Positions 7,770-15,758 of a stretch of 64,000 nt of DNA are shown here, piece after piece. Below the pieces are notes generated by a model, which saw nothing but the letters and a program-made list of their open reading frames with translations, made no database searches and was not told where the DNA came from. The DNA is from Amycolatopsis pittospori. Its GTDB lineage: Bacteria > Actinomycetota > Actinomycetes > Mycobacteriales > Pseudonocardiaceae. The position numbers and the translations under genes were made by a program. The stretch is from assembly GCF_013870525.1 (NCBI RefSeq), contig NZ_JACBXD010000028.1, positions 23,347 to 87,346 of the forward strand. Direction: 5' to 3'. Numbering within the stretch: the stretch's first letter is position 1; each line of letters begins with the position of its first letter.

Positions 7770-9586
7770 TCCACGGTGACGGACTTCGCCAGGTTGCGCG
7801 GCTTGTCGATGTCGTGGCCGAGGATCAGCGCCGCGTGATAGGCCAGCAGCTGCAGCGGGATCGTCAGCAGGATCGGGTCGAGTTCCGGCTCAGAACGCGG
7901 GACGACGAACCGCGGCACGTCGAGATCCCCGAAGTCGACGTCCTCGTGGGTGATCGCCAGCACCGGCCCCTTGCGCGCTTTGATCTGCTGCACAGCGGCG
8001 AGGTTGCGGTCGGCGAGGTCGTCGGACGGCACGATCGCCACCGTCGGCAGCGACTCGTCGATCAGTGCGAGCGGACCGTGCTTGAGTTCGGAGGTCTGGT
8101 AGGCCTCCGCGTGCCGGTACGAGATCTCCTTGAACTTCTGCGCACCTTCCCGCGCCACCGGGAAGCCCCGGACGCGGCCGATGAAGAACAGGCTTCGCGC
8201 GTCCGCACAGGTCTTGGCGTGCTCCGCGATCGCGGACTCCGCCTCCACGATGGTCGCGACCTGCTTCGGCAGGGCGCGGATGGCGGCGACGATCCGCTGT
8301 CCGTCCGCATTGGACAGATCGCGGACCCGGCCCAGCGCCAGCGCGATCATCGCGAAACCGACGGCCATGTTGGTGAGCGCCTTCGTCGAGGCGACCGCGA
8401 TCTCCGGCCCCGCGTGCAGGTACAGCCCACCTTCGCATGCCCGCGCGATCGTCGAGCCGACGACGTTGACGAGGCCGACCACCCGGCCGCCCTTGCGCTT
8501 GACCTCTTCGACCGCGAACGCGGTGTCCGCGGTCTCACCGGACTGGCTGACCGCGATGTAGAGGGTGTCCGCCTCGATGATCGGGTTGCGGTAACGGAAT
8601 TCGGACGCGGCCTCCGCGTCGGCGGGCACCCGCGCCAGTTCCTCGATCATGGTCGCGCCGATCTGGCCCGCGTAATACGCCGAGCCACAACCGAGGATCT
8701 TCACTCGCGCGAAACCGCGCAGGTCACGGGGTGTCAGGTTCAGACCGTCCAAACGGGACACTCCGAACCGGTCGTCCAGCCGCCCCCGGATCATCCGCTC
8801 CAGGCATTCCGACTGCTCCTGGATCTCCTTGTACATGTAGTGCTGGTGACCCGCCAGATCGAGGTCGTCGGCCTGGATGTCGATCGCGGTCGCGGCTTTG
8901 CCGGTGTCGCTCTCGTCGACGGTGAAGGTGCGGTAGCCGGTGGCCGAGACGCTGGCGAACTCGCCGTCGTCCAGGTGCACCACCTGCGAGGTATGCCGGA
9001 CCAGCGCGGACAGGTCACTGGCGACGAACATCTCCCGGTCGCCCACCCCGATGATCAACGGCGAACCGTTGCGCGCCACGACGACGCGGTCGGGATGTCC
9101 GGTGTCGGTCACCGCGATCGCGTACGTACCCGTGACACGGGAAACGGCCTCGACGACGGCGTCTTCGAGCGTCTTGGCGCTCGAACGCGCGATCAGGTGG
9201 GCGAGCACCTCGGTGTCGGTCTCCGACGTCAGGGTGACCCCGGCCTGGCCGAGCTGCTCGCGCAGGCTGTCGGCGTTGTCGATGATCCCGTTGTGCACCA
9301 CGGAGATCCGGCCGTCCTCGGAGACGTGCGGATGCGCGTTCGCCTCGGTCGCCGGACCGTGCGTCGCCCACCGCGTATGCCCGATCCCGACCTTGCCCGC
9401 GAGCCGTTTGGGCAGCGCCGCCGTCAGATTCCGCACCCGCCCGACGATCCGGTGCACCTGGGCGCCCTTGGCCCCCAGGACGGAGATCCCGGCCGAGTCG
9501 TACCCGCGGTATTCGAGCCGCGTCAGCCCCTCGATCAGGATCGGGGCGGCGTTCTGACCGCCGATGTAGCCGACGATTCCGCACAT
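7766..9586 (-). CDS. glmS: Glutamine--fructose-6-phosphate aminotransferase (isomerizing)
   Basis: This 606-residue cytoplasmic enzyme makes glucosamine-6-phosphate from fructose-6-phosphate and glutamine, the first step towards UDP-GlcNAc. The N-terminus MCGIVGYIG supplies the Cys2 nucleophile of the glutaminase domain (residues 1-230). Two SIS domains follow, with SQSGETADT near residue 348, and the protein ends in KSVTVE as this family does. It is downstream of a 90-residue gene and overlaps a small gene at its end. Its product would feed the neighbouring UDP-GlcNAc 2-epimerase locus as well as peptidoglycan. No glmS ribozyme-like leader is visible, as expected in this phylum. Confidence 0.97.
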   Translation of the reverse strand: MCGIVGYIGGQNAAPILIEGLTRLEYRGYDSAGISVLGAKGAQVHRIVGRVRNLTAALPKRLAGKVGIGHTRWATHGPATEANAHPHVSEDGRISVVHNGIIDNADSLREQLGQAGVTLTSETDTEVLAHLIARSSAKTLEDAVVEAVSRVTGTYAIAVTDTGHPDRVVVARNGSPLIIGVGDREMFVASDLSALVRHTSQVVHLDDGEFASVSATGYRTFTVDESDTGKAATAIDIQADDLDLAGHQHYMYKEIQEQSECLERMIRGRLDDRFGVSRLDGLNLTPRDLRGFARVKILGCGSAYYAGQIGATMIEELARVPADAEAASEFRYRNPIIEADTLYIAVSQSGETADTAFAVEEVKRKGGRVVGLVNVVGSTIARACEGGLYLHAGPEIAVASTKALTNMAVGFAMIALALGRVRDLSNADGQRIVAAIRALPKQVATIVEAESAIAEHAKTCADARSLFFIGRVRGFPVAREGAQKFKEISYRHAEAYQTSELKHGPLALIDESLPTVAIVPSDDLADRNLAAVQQIKARKGPVLAITHEDVDFGDLDVPRFVVPRSEPELDPILLTIPLQLLAYHAALILGHDIDKPRNLAKSVTVE

Positions 9587-9642
9587 GAAGAGTCAACCTC
9601 GCAAAGAAAGGACGGTGTCACGCGAATTCCGGGCGTGATCCG

Positions 9643-9915
9643 TCAGCCGTAGACGATGCGGCGCAGTTGCCGCTCGGACAGATCGGGAGGAGCGACGAGC
9701 CGCCGGGTCAGTTCCTCGGCGATCCGGGGGAAGATCTCGGGGTTCTTCCTGCCTTCGGCCTGCAACTGGGCATGCCGCGACCGGACGTACTGCTCGACCG
9801 GCTGCCGGTAGAACGCCAGGACGTCCTCGACGACGCGTGCCGCGATGGCCGTCGACAGACCCGTCGACAAGGCCACCTGCTCGACGATGTCCGCGTCCTC
9901 CACGCCACTCATCAT
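9643..9915 (-). CDS. Small conserved-looking protein upstream of glmS
   Basis: A 90-residue, mostly helical, hydrophilic protein with no signal or membrane segment. Residues 1-40 are rich in small hydrophobics (VALSTGLSTAIAARVVEDVL), followed by a basic region and a C-terminal RQLRRIVYG. The start is one of two adjacent ATG codons; GAGG lies about 12 bases upstream. It lies 56 bases before glmS on the same strand, so the two are probably one transcript. I do not recognise the family and do not assign a role. Confidence 0.7.
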   Translation of the reverse strand: MMSGVEDADIVEQVALSTGLSTAIAARVVEDVLAFYRQPVEQYVRSRHAQLQAEGRKNPEIFPRIAEELTRRLVAPPDLSERQLRRIVYG

Positions 9916-9930
9916 GCACAGCGACGCCTC

Positions 9931-9974
9931 GAAACGCTAGTTCTTGCCCGAAATCGGGCAAGAACTAGCGTTTC
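9931..9974. terminator. Perfect 21-bp-arm hairpin between two minus-strand genes
   Basis: Positions 9931-9951 pair perfectly with 9954-9974 around an AA loop. It overlaps the stop codon of the M20 peptidase and lies before the 90-residue gene, so it probably ends the upstream transcript. It is symmetrical, has no clear U tract, and could also be a member of a hairpin repeat family. Confidence 0.7.
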
Positions 9975-11073
9975 ATTCGCGGATCGCGGCGACGAGGCCG
10001 GTGACCAGGTTCGCTCGCTCGACCATAGAGTCGACCAACAGGTATTCGTGATCCGCGTGGGCGCCACCGCCGACGGCGCCCAGGCCGTCGAGGGTCGGCA
10101 CGCCGATCGCGGCGGTGAAGTTGCCGTCGCTCCCGCCGCCGACGGCCACGCCCTCGACGCCGGGCAGCAGCCGTTCCGCGATGGCGAAGAGGCTCGCGGA
10201 GGCGGACTCAGGCATCGGCGGACGGTGGATCCCGCCGCTCACGGTGATCTTCGCCCCGATCAGGTGTGGGGTCAGCGCCGCGAAGGCCGCTTCGACGCGG
10301 TCCTTCTCGGCGGCGGACTCGACCCGGACGTCGACCACGATCGTCGCGGAGGCGGGGACGACGTTGCTCGCGGTTCCCGCCGTCGCGACGGCGGGGGTGA
10401 CGGTCGTCCCGATCTCGGGCCTGCCGAGCGCCACGATGTCGAGCACCTGATGCGCGGCTTCGGTCAGCGCGTTGATCCCGGCCTCGGGTTCGAGTCCGGC
10501 GTGCGAGGCCCGGCCCGTGACGACCACCTCGAACGTGCCACAGCCCTTGCGGCCGATCTTGACGCCGCCCCCGTCCGCGGCGCCTTCGAAGACGAGCACC
10601 CTCCCGCAGACCCGGCCGCGTTCCTCGATGAGTGCCCGGGAAGCGTGCGACCCGATTTCCTCGTCGGCCGTCACCAGGATCTCGACGCCGGTCGGATCGT
10701 CGAGCGCCGACAGCCCGTGGATCGCCTGCACCAAGCCGCCGAGCATGTCGAACACGCCGGGCCCGGTCACCCGGCCGTCCTCGACCGTGAACGGGCGGCG
10801 GGCCAGCGTCCCGATCGGGAAGACGGTGTCGTGGTGCCCGAGGATCAGCACCCGCGGCTCACCTCCGCCGGACCAGCGGACCATCGGGCCCGCCACGCTT
10901 TCCACCAGGGTCGCCCGCCCGCCGAGCCGGTTCTCGATGATGGCGGCGACGGCCTCGGCCGACGTCGTCAGGGCTTCGATGTCCCCCGAGGGGGATTCGA
11001 TCTCGACAAGGGTCCTGAGGTCTTCGAGCATCGCGTCCACGGTCACCCGGACACCTTCGCGCATGGTCGTCAC
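9973..11073 (-). CDS. M20-family metallopeptidase (CPG2-like carboxypeptidase)
   Basis: A 366-residue dizinc peptidase or amidohydrolase that removes a C-terminal residue or hydrolyses an N-acyl amino acid. Metal-site motifs are HHDTVFP, the GVFDMLGG aspartate, ADEEIGS with the catalytic Glu, and an Asp/His near GSDGNFTAA and GGGAHADHEY. No signal peptide, so probably cytoplasmic. The frame is open further upstream, but the GTG at 11073 overlaps the glycosyltransferase stop by 4 bases and is the natural start; ATG 11064 is nearly as good. Being coupled to a glycosyltransferase suggests work on an amide in the same pathway, for example an N-acyl group, but this is inference. Confidence 0.88.
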   Translation of the reverse strand: MTTMREGVRVTVDAMLEDLRTLVEIESPSGDIEALTTSAEAVAAIIENRLGGRATLVESVAGPMVRWSGGGEPRVLILGHHDTVFPIGTLARRPFTVEDGRVTGPGVFDMLGGLVQAIHGLSALDDPTGVEILVTADEEIGSHASRALIEERGRVCGRVLVFEGAADGGGVKIGRKGCGTFEVVVTGRASHAGLEPEAGINALTEAAHQVLDIVALGRPEIGTTVTPAVATAGTASNVVPASATIVVDVRVESAAEKDRVEAAFAALTPHLIGAKITVSGGIHRPPMPESASASLFAIAERLLPGVEGVAVGGGSDGNFTAAIGVPTLDGLGAVGGGAHADHEYLLVDSMVERANLVTGLVAAIRE

Positions 11074-12380
11074 CCCCGGATCGTCGCCCCGTCCGGCGTC
11101 GAGGAGTCCTCGCTCAGCCGTTCGGTCTTGGTCCAGCTGTTGCGCCGGGCCAGTACCCGGAACAGCGCCCGCCAGGTGGCGATCACGCCGAGAACCAGGA
11201 ATCCCGGATAGAGCAGACCCGCGAGCAGACAACGGTGGAACGGCTCTTCTCCCAGTCGCAGCCGGTGCACGACCGCCCACACCACACCGGGGACCAGGAG
11301 CACGGCCACGCCGATCAAGGCCGCGCCCGGCAACGCCGACGGCGGCGCGATCAGCCCGCCGAGCGTGACGCCCGACCACGACGCGACGAGTGTGCCGGCG
11401 AACAACAACGAGACCACCAGGGACAACGGCACGGTCAGCCAAGGCGTCACGAGATAGGCCAGGAAATCCAGCAGACCGAAACTGCCCACGTGCCGAGAGG
11501 CCAGCAGTTCCCGCAAATGCCTCGCGCACTGCAGATTGCCTTGCGCCCACCGCGTGCGTTGCCGCAGGAGCCTGCGCAGATCGACGAGTCCCTGCTGGGT
11601 CACCCACGCCGATTTCACGTACCGCATCCGGATACCGGCGACATGCAGCCGTAAACCCAGTTCCAGGTCCTCCACCAGGCAGTCCGACCAGGGAGCCGGA
11701 TCGAACCGGCGCAGGACACCGAGTCTGGTGAATTGCCCGTTACCGCCCATCCCGACGCTGCCCGCGAGATCGCGCAGGCTTTGCGACGCGTCGGCGACCG
11801 CGCCGAACTCCAGATCCTGCAGCAACGCCAAGAGGCTGCCCCGATTGTGAATGCGCACCCGGCATTGCACGGCCCCGACACCGCGATCGCCGAACACGTC
11901 GGCGACCTCGCGCAACATACCCGGGCTGCCACGGCCGTCGCCGTCGATGATGCCGACGATCGTCTTCTGCACGCTTCCTTCGGCTTCGCACAGCCGGAGG
12001 ATGTAGCGATAGCCGGCGTTCAGGGCTTCCCCCTTGCCCTGGCGGGCATGAGGGAGATCACGGCGCAGGACGTGCAGGCGCGGGTCGTTCACCTGACGGA
12101 GGACGTCCGGGGTGCCGTCGTCCGAACCGTCGTCGATCACCAGGACGCGGACCGGATTCCGGCCGGTGCCCAGCGAAAGCGCGGTCCGGACGGTGTTGCC
12201 GACGACCCGTTCCTCGTTGAGCGCCGGGATCACGATCCAGAATTCGAGTCCCTCCCCGCGTGCGGCCACGGACCGGCGCGAGCGGCCGGTGCGCCACGCG
12301 AACGCCGCGAGCAGGATGTTGTGCGTCGGCCACCAGAGGAGCAACAGCATCATGGTCGCGCCGAACGCGGGATTCGCCAT
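11070..12380 (-). CDS. Membrane glycosyltransferase family 2 (processive synthase-like)
   Basis: A 436-residue GT2 enzyme with one N-terminal helix, a cytoplasmic GT-A domain at about residues 45-290 and three to four C-terminal helices. It shows the nucleotide-binding IDDGSDDGT, DGDGRGSP for the DxD region, an ED motif in VEDLELG and RQRTRWAQGN, the QxxRW motif of processive synthases such as chitin, hyaluronan and poly-GlcNAc synthases. It should polymerise and export a polysaccharide at the membrane. It follows a 51-residue membrane peptide by 10 bases and is coupled to the M20 gene. The divergent UDP-GlcNAc 2-epimerase suggests an amino-sugar substrate (inference). Confidence 0.88.
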   Translation of the reverse strand: MANPAFGATMMLLLLWWPTHNILLAAFAWRTGRSRRSVAARGEGLEFWIVIPALNEERVVGNTVRTALSLGTGRNPVRVLVIDDGSDDGTPDVLRQVNDPRLHVLRRDLPHARQGKGEALNAGYRYILRLCEAEGSVQKTIVGIIDGDGRGSPGMLREVADVFGDRGVGAVQCRVRIHNRGSLLALLQDLEFGAVADASQSLRDLAGSVGMGGNGQFTRLGVLRRFDPAPWSDCLVEDLELGLRLHVAGIRMRYVKSAWVTQQGLVDLRRLLRQRTRWAQGNLQCARHLRELLASRHVGSFGLLDFLAYLVTPWLTVPLSLVVSLLFAGTLVASWSGVTLGGLIAPPSALPGAALIGVAVLLVPGVVWAVVHRLRLGEEPFHRCLLAGLLYPGFLVLGVIATWRALFRVLARRNSWTKTERLSEDSSTPDGATIRG

Positions 12381-12390
12381 GAAAGCCGGT

Positions 12391-12546
12391 TCAGTTCTTC
12401 GAACGAAGATGCAGCGAACGCGCCATGAGGAGCAGGGCGATCGCCCCGATCACCATCGCGAGCACGATGCTCACCGACGCACCGGCCGCCGTCGCGCCGA
12501 TTCCGAGCGCGGAGGCCTTGACCGGCCCCACCGAGACCATCGACAT
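12391..12546 (-). CDS. 51-residue single-pass membrane peptide
   Basis: A short protein with one hydrophobic helix (about residues 22-43, ASVSIVLAMVIGAIALLLMA) ending in basic RSLHLRSKN. The ATG at 12546 has a good site GAAGGAAAG; the frame continues to 12597 but without a site. It is the first gene of the operon with the GT2 enzyme, 10 bases apart. Small subunits are known for some GT2 polymer synthases, so it may assist the synthase, but no family is recognised. Confidence 0.65.
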   Translation of the reverse strand: MSMVSVGPVKASALGIGATAAGASVSIVLAMVIGAIALLLMARSLHLRSKN

Positions 12547-12581
12547 GTCTTTCCTTCGGATAATGGGCGCCACAAAACATC

Positions 12582-12607
12582 TACTCACAGTTTTCAAACC
12601 GTGAGTA
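12582..12607. promoter_or_regulatory. Candidate operator upstream of the GT2 operon
   Basis: TACTCACAGTTTT (12582-12594) and CAAACCGTGAGTA (12595-12607) are reverse complements at 11 of 13 positions with no spacer. The site is 35 bases upstream of the minus-strand start at 12546, and within the 253-base divergent promoter shared with the 2-epimerase gene. The rest of 12608-12799 shows no gene and no other clear element. Confidence 0.55.
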
Positions 12608-12799
12608 CCGGGTCACCCTGGGAAGCGATATTCAGCCGTTCGGGTGGGTACAGTACCCCGTTTGTGTTAACGTTCGCGGGCGACGATCCCCCGTAAAGGT
12701 GACCATCCGTACGTGATCCTCGCCTCACCTACCACTCCTTCGTGATTTCGACGACGAATTCACGCCGTATCCACCGCGAGACCCCGGAAGAAGGACCAG

Positions 12800-14011
12800 G
12801 TGCGTAACGCACAGCACAAGAGCGACACCCTGCCCGAAATCTGGCTGGTCGCGGGCACCCGGCCCGAAGCCGTGAAATTGGCTCCGGTGGCCCGGGCATT
12901 GTCCGCGGAGGGCCGCATGCGACCCGTGGTCATCGCCACCGGGCAGCATCCCGAAATGGTCGACCAGGCTTTGGCGACGTTCGGATTGACGCCGGATGAA
13001 CGGTTGACGCTGAATCGGCGAACGGGTTCCCAGCCGGAGCTTCTTTCCGGCCTTTTGACCGGTTTGGAAGAAGTGGCCGAACGGCGACCGCCCGCGGCCG
13101 TGGTGGTCCAGGGCGACACGACGACAACTTTGGCCGGAGCACTGGCGGCGTTCTGGCGCCGCGTTCCCGTCGTGCACCTCGAAGCGGGTCTGCGCTCGTT
13201 CGACATGGGCGCGCCGTTCCCCGAAGAACTCAACCGGAAACTCGTGACGCAGGCGGCCGCGCTCCACCTCGCCCCCACTCCTGACGCCGCCGCCAACCTG
13301 CGCGTGGAGGGCGTCCCGGACGCCGACGTCCTCGTCGCCGGGAACACCGTCGTCGACGCGATCCTCACGGTGACGGACAAATCCACCACCTTGCACGACC
13401 CCGAGCTGGCGACGGTGATCGAGAACGCCACGCGCGGAGCGGTCAAACTGATGTTGGTCACCCTCCATCGCCGGGAATCCTGGGGAGAGCCGATGCGCCG
13501 GGTTCTGCGCGCGGTGGCCGAATTGCTGGACTCGGACCCCGAACTGCGGGTCGTGCTCCCCGCGCATCCGAACCCGGAGGTGCGCGGCCTGGTCCGTGAG
13601 GAACTGGGTGGGAACCCGGGCGTGCTGATCACCGGTCCGCTGCCCTACACCGAACTGGCGGCGACGCTGGCCGCCAGCACGCTGGTCCTCTCCGATTCCG
13701 GCGGCATCCAGGAAGAGGCGCCGACCTTCGGGGTGCCGGTCCTGGTCCTGCGTGACGTCACCGAGCGCATGGAGGCCGTGAACGCCGGCTGCGCGCTGCT
13801 CGTCGGCACGGACGGCGAGCGGATCGTCTCCACCGCGAAGCGACTGCTGGACGATCCGGCCGCGCGCACGCGGATGATGAGCAACGGCAACCCTTTCGGC
13901 GACGGAGCGGCCGCGGAGCGGACCGAGCAGGCGATCGCGCATCTGCTGGGACTCGCCGCCGACCGGCCCGCCCCGTTCCGGCCCACCGCGAGCGATCTGG
14001 CCGAGGTCTGA
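12800..14011 (+). CDS. wecB: UDP-N-acetylglucosamine 2-epimerase (non-hydrolysing)
   Basis: A 403-residue cytoplasmic enzyme converting UDP-GlcNAc to UDP-ManNAc. Family signatures are GTRPEAVKLAPV near the N-terminus, TGQHPEM, VVQGDTTTTLAGALA, VHLEAGLRSFD, LVTLHRRESWG and the C-terminal SDSGGIQEEAPTFGVPVLVLRD. The GTG start follows GGAAGAAGGA. It is divergent from the GT2 operon and first in an operon with a DUF2334 protein 4 bases downstream. UDP-ManNAc is used for teichoic-acid linkage units, enterobacterial-type antigens or ManNAc/ManNAcA polymers; which applies here is not shown. Confidence 0.93.
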   Translation: MRNAQHKSDTLPEIWLVAGTRPEAVKLAPVARALSAEGRMRPVVIATGQHPEMVDQALATFGLTPDERLTLNRRTGSQPELLSGLLTGLEEVAERRPPAAVVVQGDTTTTLAGALAAFWRRVPVVHLEAGLRSFDMGAPFPEELNRKLVTQAAALHLAPTPDAAANLRVEGVPDADVLVAGNTVVDAILTVTDKSTTLHDPELATVIENATRGAVKLMLVTLHRRESWGEPMRRVLRAVAELLDSDPELRVVLPAHPNPEVRGLVREELGGNPGVLITGPLPYTELAATLAASTLVLSDSGGIQEEAPTFGVPVLVLRDVTERMEAVNAGCALLVGTDGERIVSTAKRLLDDPAARTRMMSNGNPFGDGAAAERTEQAIAHLLGLAADRPAPFRPTASDLAEV

Positions 14012-14015
14012 CCCG

Positions 14016-15749
14016 ATGGCGAAGAACCAGGGCACGCAACGCTTTCGCCTGCCCGCCTGGCTGCGGCTCGCCGTGGTCGCGGTCGTCGCCGTCACCGTCG
14101 CCGTGATCGTCCTGGTGCGGGTCACCGCGACGAGTCCGGTCACGGCGTCGCCGCCGGCCACCCCGGTGTCGCTCGCCGGACGGCTGCCGGAGGCGGCCCG
14201 GGCCGGAGCGCCCGGGCCCGGAGGCGACCCGGCCCGGCAGACCCTCGTGCTCTACGACGACGGCCGGAAGGCCGACGGATCCGTTTCCCCGCCCGAAGAG
14301 GTCAAGTCGGCCGAGGCGTACGCGATGTTCACCGCGAACCTCGTTTCCCGTGGCACGGCTTGGAAAATGCAGCCCGCCGCCGACTACGCACCCCGGCAGG
14401 CGGAGCAGTTCCAGGCGATCGTCTACGTCGGCTCGGTCTACGACGCCCGGCTGCCCAAGGCCTTCCTCGTCGATGTCGCGGCCGCCCGTGTCCCGGTCGT
14501 CTGGATCGGCGCCAACATCTGGCAGTTGCATGCGGGCACGGGCAAGGCGGCGGGCGGCCCCGGCTGGCGCGCGGAGGGGTATCGAGGCGACAACCCCACC
14601 ACCGTCACCTACAAGGGCACGCCCCTGCGCCGTGATCCCCGGTCCGGCACGGGCGTCGTCGCGATCGACGTCCGCGATCGGACGAAGGTCCAGATCCTGG
14701 CGGAGGCGAGCGCACCCGGCGGTACCCCGTCCCCCTGGGCCGTCCACTCAGGACAGTTGACCTATGTGGCGGAAGTGCCTTACGCCTACGCGGAAGCACA
14801 GGATCGCTACCTCGCCATGGCCGACATCCTGCTGGGCGCCCTGTCGCCGAAGGCACCGGACCGCCACCGCGCGCTGATCCGGCTCGAAGACGTTGGCCCG
14901 CGCACGAAGCCGGAAGAGCTGCGCCGGGTCACGGACTTCCTCATCCAGCAACGGATCCCGTTCTCCCTTGCGGTATACCCGTACTACTCGGATCCGCAGG
15001 GCCGGGCGAACAACGGGAGCCCGACGTCCGCGCGTCTCGTGGACTCGCCGGAACTCGTCGGCGTGCTCAAGGAGGCCGTGCAGGCGGGCGCGACGCTGAT
15101 CATGCACGGCTACAGCCATCAGAGCGACAGCGGCCCGAACCCGTACGACGGGGTGAGCGCGAGCGATTTCGAGTTCTACAAGGCGAGCGTCGACGGCAAC
15201 GGAGTCGTCCACATGGACGGGCCGATGCCGGAGGATTCCCCGCAGTGGTTCGAGCAGCGCATCGCGACCGGGCTCGGCGAGTTCCGGCGGGTCGGCCTCC
15301 CCGAGCCGACGATGTTCGAATTCCCGCACTACGGCGGTTCGGCCGTGGACTACCAGCTGACGACCAAGATGTTCCAGGCCCGGTACGACCGCGGCAGTTA
15401 CTACGCCGGTTTCTGCCCGGGCGGCCGGTGCGGCGCGGCCGGCGCGGCGACGTCGGAACAGGTGTACGGCCAGTTCTTCCCGTACCCGGTGCGCGACGTC
15501 TACGGCGCGAACGTCGTCCCCGAGAACATCGGGAACGTGGCGCCGATCGCGTTCAACCAGCATTCCGCCCGCACCGCGGTCGACATGCTCGCCGATGCCC
15601 AGAGCGCGCTCGTCGTCCGAGACAACGTCGCCAGCTTCTTCTACCACCCGTTCCTCGGTGAGGGCGGCTTGCGCGATCTCGTGAACTCGCTGCGGGCGCT
15701 GGGATACCGCTTCACCACACCGGCGGAAGTCCTCGCCGACCAGGCCTAG
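14016..15749 (+). CDS. Membrane-anchored DUF2334 polysaccharide-deacetylase-like protein
   Basis: A 577-residue protein with one N-terminal membrane helix (residues about 13-34) and an extracytoplasmic body. From about residue 285 it has the DUF2334 pattern: RLEDVGPRTKP with the first metal Asp region, then FSLAVYPYYSDP, then IMHGYSHQ supplying metal histidines, as in divergent carbohydrate esterase 4-like folds. It probably removes acetyl groups from an exported amino-sugar polymer. Residues 50-280 are a less conserved segment. Its position between a UDP-GlcNAc 2-epimerase and opposite a GT2 synthase supports a role in one surface-polymer pathway (inference). Confidence 0.85.
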   Translation: MAKNQGTQRFRLPAWLRLAVVAVVAVTVAVIVLVRVTATSPVTASPPATPVSLAGRLPEAARAGAPGPGGDPARQTLVLYDDGRKADGSVSPPEEVKSAEAYAMFTANLVSRGTAWKMQPAADYAPRQAEQFQAIVYVGSVYDARLPKAFLVDVAAARVPVVWIGANIWQLHAGTGKAAGGPGWRAEGYRGDNPTTVTYKGTPLRRDPRSGTGVVAIDVRDRTKVQILAEASAPGGTPSPWAVHSGQLTYVAEVPYAYAEAQDRYLAMADILLGALSPKAPDRHRALIRLEDVGPRTKPEELRRVTDFLIQQRIPFSLAVYPYYSDPQGRANNGSPTSARLVDSPELVGVLKEAVQAGATLIMHGYSHQSDSGPNPYDGVSASDFEFYKASVDGNGVVHMDGPMPEDSPQWFEQRIATGLGEFRRVGLPEPTMFEFPHYGGSAVDYQLTTKMFQARYDRGSYYAGFCPGGRCGAAGAATSEQVYGQFFPYPVRDVYGANVVPENIGNVAPIAFNQHSARTAVDMLADAQSALVVRDNVASFFYHPFLGEGGLRDLVNSLRALGYRFTTPAEVLADQA

Positions 15750-15758
15750 GATCGGGTG

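Noticed and set aside
9587..9642. Leader ribozyme or riboswitch before glmS
   Set aside because: Only 56 bases separate glmS from the preceding gene, without the conserved elements of a glmS ribozyme.
7814..9652. 612-residue frame on the plus strand opposite glmS
   Set aside because: It is the Arg/Asp-rich antisense shadow of glmS, with no family pattern. High GC makes such long frames common here.
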